Positions 6,402-9,162 of a stretch of 9,162 bases of DNA are shown here, one piece after another. Position numbers and translations under genes: made by a program. This DNA comes from Robbsia sp050955065 (GTDB lineage: Bacteria > Pseudomonadota > Gammaproteobacteria > Burkholderiales > Burkholderiaceae), in contig JBPBQT010000372.1 of assembly GCA_050955065.1 (NCBI GenBank), positions 1 through 9,162 on the forward strand, written 5' to 3'. Below the pieces are notes generated by a model, which was given only the letters and a program-made list of their open reading frames with translations, made no database searches and was not told the origin of the DNA. Each line of letters begins with the position of its first letter. Positions within the stretch are counted from its first letter, which is position 1.

Positions 6402-7100
6402 TCAGCCGACCTTGACCGTGAACTCGCCGAGACCGTCGACGCCGCCCGTCATCAGGTCGCCGCGCACGACGCGGCCGACGCCTTCCGGCGTGCCCGTATA
6501 GATCAGGTCGCCCGGGAACAATTCGAACAGCCCGGACAGGCAGGCGATCGTATCCGGCAGCGACCAGATCATGTCGGAGATGTCCGAGCGTTGCTTTTCC
6601 ACGCCGTTGACCTTCAACCAGATCGCGCCCTTCGACAGGTGCCCGACGGATTGCGCCGAATGGATCGGGCCGATCGGCGCGGAATGATCGAAACCCTTCG
6701 CCACCTCCCACGGACGCCCGAGCTTCTTCGCGGCCGCCTGCAGATCGCGGCGCGTCATGTCCAGGCCGAGCGCATAGCCGTAGACATGATCGAGCGCCTG
6801 CGCCGCGGGGATGTCGCGTCCGCCACGGCCGAGCGCGGCCACCAGTTCCATCTCGAAATGCACGTCCTCGGACGCGGCAGGATACGGGAAACGACCTTCC
6901 GTCCCCGGCGCGACATAGACGACCGCGTCGGTCGGCTTGCCGAAGAAGAACGGCGGTTCGCGGTCCGGATCATGACCCATCTCGCGCGCGTGCGCCGCAT
7001 AGTTGCGTCCGACGCAATAGATGCGCCGCACCGGGAACGACGCATCGCCACCGGCGACAGGCACCGCGACGGGCGCGGCGGGATCGAATACGTAAGCCAT
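6402..7100 (-). CDS. Fumarylacetoacetate hydrolase family protein (fumarylpyruvate hydrolase-like)
   Basis: The 232-residue product belongs to the FAH superfamily, metal-dependent enzymes that cleave C-C bonds of 2,4-dioxo acids or catalyse related hydratase and decarboxylase reactions. Visible family features are CVGRNYAAHAREMG (29-42), the metal-binding pair in HFEMEL (Glu83, Glu85), the third ligand Asp114 in GLDMTRRD, Lys135 in the AKGFDHSAPIG block, and the closing motif YTGTPEGVG (201-209). The length and the opening FPVRRIYCVGRNYAAHAREMG resemble bacterial fumarylpyruvate hydrolases of the gentisate route. Substrate cannot be settled from sequence, and no gentisate, homogentisate or maleylacetoacetate isomerase gene lies in the window. 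The ATG is preceded by GGAG eight bases upstream. It is transcribed divergently from ybiB and converges on ftsY, so it appears to be a single-gene unit. Confidence 0.9.
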   Translation of the reverse strand: MAYVFDPAAPVAVPVAGGDASFPVRRIYCVGRNYAAHAREMGHDPDREPPFFFGKPTDAVVYVAPGTEGRFPYPAASEDVHFEMELVAALGRGGRDIPAAQALDHVYGYALGLDMTRRDLQAAAKKLGRPWEVAKGFDHSAPIGPIHSAQSVGHLSKGAIWLKVNGVEKQRSDISDMIWSLPDTIACLSGLFELFPGDLIYTGTPEGVGRVVRGDLMTGGVDGLGEFTVKVG

Positions 7101-7293
7101 CGAACATTCTCCATTTCAGAAAAAGGCACAGCGGGCGGCGGCGGCGCGCGAGGCGGCGCCGCCAGGATGCGAATACGCGAACCGAAAACCGTTATAGTAC
7201 CTTGCGACACCCCTGCGGAAACGCGGGGGATGCGCCACCGGGGCGACGCCCCGCCTGCGCTCGTCATCCTTTTTTCTTTACGCTGGCCGGATC
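7101..7293. promoter_or_regulatory. Divergent control region between the FAH-family gene and ybiB
   Basis: TATAGT (7193-7198, plus strand) is a plausible -10 for ybiB and overlaps TATAAC on the minus strand (7191-7196) as a -10 for the FAH-family gene. Neither has a convincing -35. The ybiB leader would hold two GC-rich hairpins and then a six-T run (7270-7275). I looked for a LexA box (CTGT-N8-ACAG type), because E. coli ybiB is SOS-linked, and saw none. The ybiB start has only a weak GG-rich ribosome site. Confidence 0.4.
7210..7253 (+). other. Tandem hairpins in the ybiB leader
   Basis: The first hairpin pairs 7210-7217 with 7222-7229 (eight pairs, one G-U) around a GAAA tetraloop of the stable GNRA type. 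The second pairs CGGGGC (7239-7244) with GCCCCG (7248-7253) around GAC. They are nine bases apart and followed 16 bases later by TTTTTT. This could be a structured leader, an attenuator or a small RNA. It matches no riboswitch class I can name. Confidence 0.45.
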
Positions 7294-8286
7294 ATGAACC
7301 CCACCTCCTCTCCTTTTGCCTGCGCTTCGCTGATCAAGGAAATCGGCCGGGGCGCGCATGGCGCACGCGCCCTGCCGCGCGAGAGCGCGCACGCGCTGTA
7401 TGCGGCGATGCTCGACGGCCGGGTCGGCGACGTCGAACTGGGCGCGATCCTGATCGCGTACCGAATCAAGGGGGAGACGCCCGCCGAACTGGCCGGCATG
7501 CTCGATGCGGCGCATGCGCACATCGCCGCGATCGATGCCCCCACGGGCGCCTGCCGGCCGGTCGCGATCCCGTCCTACAACGGCGCGCGCAAGCAGCCGA
7601 ACCTGACGCCACTGCTCGCCGTTCTGCTGGCGCGCGAGGGCGTGCCGGTCGTGGTCCATGGCGTGCGCAGCGATGCGGGACGGGTGACCAGCGCGGAAAT
7701 TTTCGCGGCGATGGGAATTGTCGCGGCCACGTCCGCGTCGCAGGCGGCGCAAAGGCTGGCGGATGACCGGCTGGCGTTCGTACCGATCGATATCCTGTCC
7801 CCGGGCCTGACGCGTCTGCTGCAATTGCGCGCCGTGCTCGGGGTACGCAATACCACCCATACGCTCGTCAAGCTGCTCGACCCGTTTCGCCGATCGGCGG
7901 ACCGGCCCGACGGCGCGGTCCGCCTGGTCAATTACACGCATCCGCTTTATCGGGACAGCCTGAGCGGGCTGTTCGGCGCCTATCCCGACATCGCGCATGG
8001 CGACGTGCTGCTCGCCCGCGGCACGGAAGGCGAAGCGGTTGCCGACACGCGCCGGCAGGTGCAGATCGACTGGCTGCGCGAAGGCCGCGCGGAGATTCTG
8101 GTTCCCGCCGCCCGCCGGGAGCCCGAGGCGGCCGCGCCGTTCCTGCCCGACTCCCTTGACGCGGCGGCGACCGCGGCGTGGATCCAGGAGGTGCTGGCGC
8201 ACCCGCAGCGCATTCCTGAAGCCATCCTCAGACAGGTGGACGACATCGCCCGCATTGCCCGCTCGAACGTAAGCAAATGTGTCTGA
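7294..8286 (+). CDS. ybiB: YbiB / TrpD2-type nucleic-acid-binding protein
   Basis: The 330-residue product has the anthranilate phosphoribosyltransferase-like fold of the YbiB (TrpD2) family. E. coli YbiB has no known transferase activity; it binds nucleic acids through a basic groove of the dimer and is linked to the SOS response. Here the N-terminal helical part (about 11-80) opens LIKEIGRGAHGARALPRE, close to E. coli YbiB. The hallmark SYNGARKQPNLTPLLA (94-109) replaces the glycine-rich phosphoribosyl-pyrophosphate loop of true TrpD. Further family blocks are VHGV (121-124), FVPIDILSPGL (162-172), LGVRNTTHTLVKLLDPF (182-198), YTHPLYRDSL (214-223) and the basic RGTEGE (242-247). The ATG is the first in frame in a suitable place, with only a weak ribosome site. 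The last residues, SNVSKCV, are encoded within a stem-loop that also holds the stop codon. No trp genes are nearby, which argues against a tryptophan role. Confidence 0.92.
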   Translation: MNPTSSPFACASLIKEIGRGAHGARALPRESAHALYAAMLDGRVGDVELGAILIAYRIKGETPAELAGMLDAAHAHIAAIDAPTGACRPVAIPSYNGARKQPNLTPLLAVLLAREGVPVVVHGVRSDAGRVTSAEIFAAMGIVAATSASQAAQRLADDRLAFVPIDILSPGLTRLLQLRAVLGVRNTTHTLVKLLDPFRRSADRPDGAVRLVNYTHPLYRDSLSGLFGAYPDIAHGDVLLARGTEGEAVADTRRQVQIDWLREGRAEILVPAARREPEAAAPFLPDSLDAAATAAWIQEVLAHPQRIPEAILRQVDDIARIARSNVSKCV

Positions 8287-8300
8287 TATTTGCTTAACGT
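8267..8300. terminator. Stem-loop overlapping the ybiB stop codon
   Basis: ACGTAAGCAAAT (8267-8278) pairs with ATTTGCTTAACGT (8288-8300) over 12 pairs with one bulged A at 8296. The nine-base loop contains the ybiB TGA (8284-8286). It lies between convergent ybiB and pagL, so it may end or protect both transcripts. No strong U-tract follows. The stem is much richer in A/T than its surroundings. Confidence 0.4.
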
Positions 8301-8356
8301 GACAGCAACGCCGGTCAAACTGTCGCCAAAGACCCTTCTTCCACCAGCGTTATCGT

Positions 8357-8938
8357 TTACTTGAAGTTGTATTGGACATAGACTTGGTGAAAATCGATGC
8401 CAGGGTTGGGTCGCTTGATGCTGGCATTGGACAGATGCTGGAAGCGGTAACCAAGCTGGTATTGCTGGTGCCCGCCGAACTTGGCACCCACACCCACCAT
8501 GTCGGCGAATTGAAACCCGCTCGATAGCGTGTAGCTGCCCGAGATTCGGGCATGCGTGAGCATCCGGACGCCCACGCCGGCTTCGGCATAAGGTCTGATC
8601 GCGCCGCTCGACTTTTCAAAACGGAAAACCGGCGTGGCGCCGAATTCCTCTAGGGAACCGTTGACGTTGCCGTTCGTATGCCAGTAGACCGCATGCGCTT
8701 CGGCGACCAGTCCGAAATGCCAGCCGCCGATCGGCCACCATGTCAGGTGCGGATCCCACACGGCGCCCAGATCGTATTTGTCTACCTTGTCGCTATGATG
8801 GTCGGCGTGTCCCACCGCCGCCTGCACACCGAAGGTATTGCCCGTGTCGTCGTCCGCATGCGCGGCAAGCGGCACGGTAGCTGCAATGGTTGACATGCCA
8901 ATGAGTACTGCGCGTCTAACCGTTCTTCGAATGTGCAT
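8357..8938 (-). CDS. pagL: PagL-like lipid A 3-O-deacylase
   Basis: PagL is an outer-membrane beta-barrel esterase that removes the 3-O-linked acyl chain of lipid A. The 193-residue precursor has a clear signal peptide: basic MHIRRTVRR, then a hydrophobic stretch, ending LAAHA with cleavage expected after Ala28. The body shows alternating barrel strands, and the C-terminal region YRFQHLSNASI (164-174) holds the active-site His168 and Ser170 with Asn171. By spacing, the third catalytic position (Glu140 in Pseudomonas aeruginosa PagL) is Asp182 in GIDF. The last strand VYVQYNFK ends in Lys after the usual terminal Phe. The ATG has GGAG six bases upstream. GC is visibly lower than in the neighbours (about 55-62% in sampled lines, against 77% in an ftsY line), which may mean transfer or a different selection history. 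It converges on ybiB and stands alone. Confidence 0.9.
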   Translation of the reverse strand: MHIRRTVRRAVLIGMSTIAATVPLAAHADDDTGNTFGVQAAVGHADHHSDKVDKYDLGAVWDPHLTWWPIGGWHFGLVAEAHAVYWHTNGNVNGSLEEFGATPVFRFEKSSGAIRPYAEAGVGVRMLTHARISGSYTLSSGFQFADMVGVGAKFGGHQQYQLGYRFQHLSNASIKRPNPGIDFHQVYVQYNFK

Positions 8939-9162
8939 TGACTGCTCCGTCCTGGTGACTGCCCGCCCCGGCCCGATACGCGACGCGATGACGGGGTTTC
9001 GCGCGCTGCAATGTAGCGCTGGGCGAAGCGCACATTTTAAGCACGTTTTTGAGATTTACCGTGTTGTCCCGTAACAAATTTGCAGGTTGACATTACTGGA
9101 CGTTGTTGCCAGACACGGCGTACTATCAAACATAGGCTCTAATAGATTGAGTAAATCGTCCG
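8939..9162. promoter_or_regulatory. AT-richer non-coding region upstream of pagL
   Basis: No gene is evident in these 224 bases. On the minus strand TAAAAT (9034-9039) is a possible -10 for pagL, with no strong -35. The leader would then contain a small hairpin, GCGCT (9003-9007) with AGCGC (9015-9019). On the plus strand TTGACA (9087-9092) stands out, but no -10 is found at 16-18 bases. AT content rises sharply towards the right edge, which suggests a control region for something beyond the window. Confidence 0.35.

Noticed and set aside
5440..6711. 423-residue minus-strand open frame opposite the ftsY NG domain
   Set aside because: It lies across the intact GTPase motifs of ftsY and runs into the FAH-family gene. 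Its sequence is Arg/His-rich and shows no domain.
7210..7253. mini-ykkC (guanidine-II) riboswitch, suggested by two adjacent hairpins
   Set aside because: The class needs ACGR-type loops on both hairpins. Here the loops are GAAA and GAC, and the downstream gene is not a guanidine exporter or carboxylase.
7101..7293. LexA operator upstream of ybiB
   Set aside because: E. coli ybiB is SOS-linked, so I searched for a CTGT-N8-ACAG form and found none on either strand.
7264..8202. 312-residue minus-strand open frame opposite ybiB
   Set aside because: Arg/Gln-rich shadow of the conserved YbiB frame with no motif of its own.
8939..9162. PhoP box upstream of pagL, as in Salmonella
   Set aside because: Only isolated GTTT half-sites are present; no direct repeat of TGTTTA type with the required spacing.

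Overview
The window reads as a GC-rich betaproteobacterial chromosome segment, most likely Burkholderiaceae. This rests on high GC (roughly 70% or more in the core genes), a CoaD sequence of the Burkholderia type, the gene order coaD-rsmD-M16-M16 divergent from ftsY, and an outer-membrane PagL-like protein, which implies a Gram-negative cell. I infer the family from gene content and cannot name a species. There are eight protein genes, one cut by the left edge. I see no rRNA, tRNA, insertion sequence, prophage or CRISPR array.

Left half (1-4178, all minus strand): transcription runs leftward from the ftsY divergent region through a catalytic M16 zinc peptidase, an overlapping non-catalytic M16 partner, the 16S rRNA methyltransferase RsmD, and CoaD (coenzyme A synthesis, truncated by the window). 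The two M16 proteins look like the two halves of one heterodimeric peptidase. Short gaps (64 and 92 bases) suggest partial co-transcription, although rsmD and coaD each have their own candidate promoter elements.

Centre (4179-6342): a 109-base divergent region with an extended -10 element and a leader stem-loop precedes ftsY, the signal recognition particle receptor. Its NG GTPase domain is standard. Its N-terminal A domain is very long (about 385 residues), rich in Pro/Ala/His, and built partly from two in-frame tandem repeat arrays.

Right half (6343-9162): a fumarylacetoacetate-hydrolase-family gene converges on ftsY across a hairpin. A divergent region with two GC-rich hairpins separates it from ybiB (TrpD2-type nucleic-acid-binding protein). 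A lower-GC pagL-like lipid A deacylase gene converges on ybiB. The last 224 bases are AT-richer non-coding DNA upstream of pagL.

Most of the window is housekeeping. The unusual signals are short tandem repeats in the tails of three neighbouring genes (rsmD, the catalytic M16 gene, ftsY), the overlapping M16 pair, the structured leaders of ftsY and ybiB, and the compositionally distinct pagL. I do not see strong evidence for a wholly new multi-gene system.
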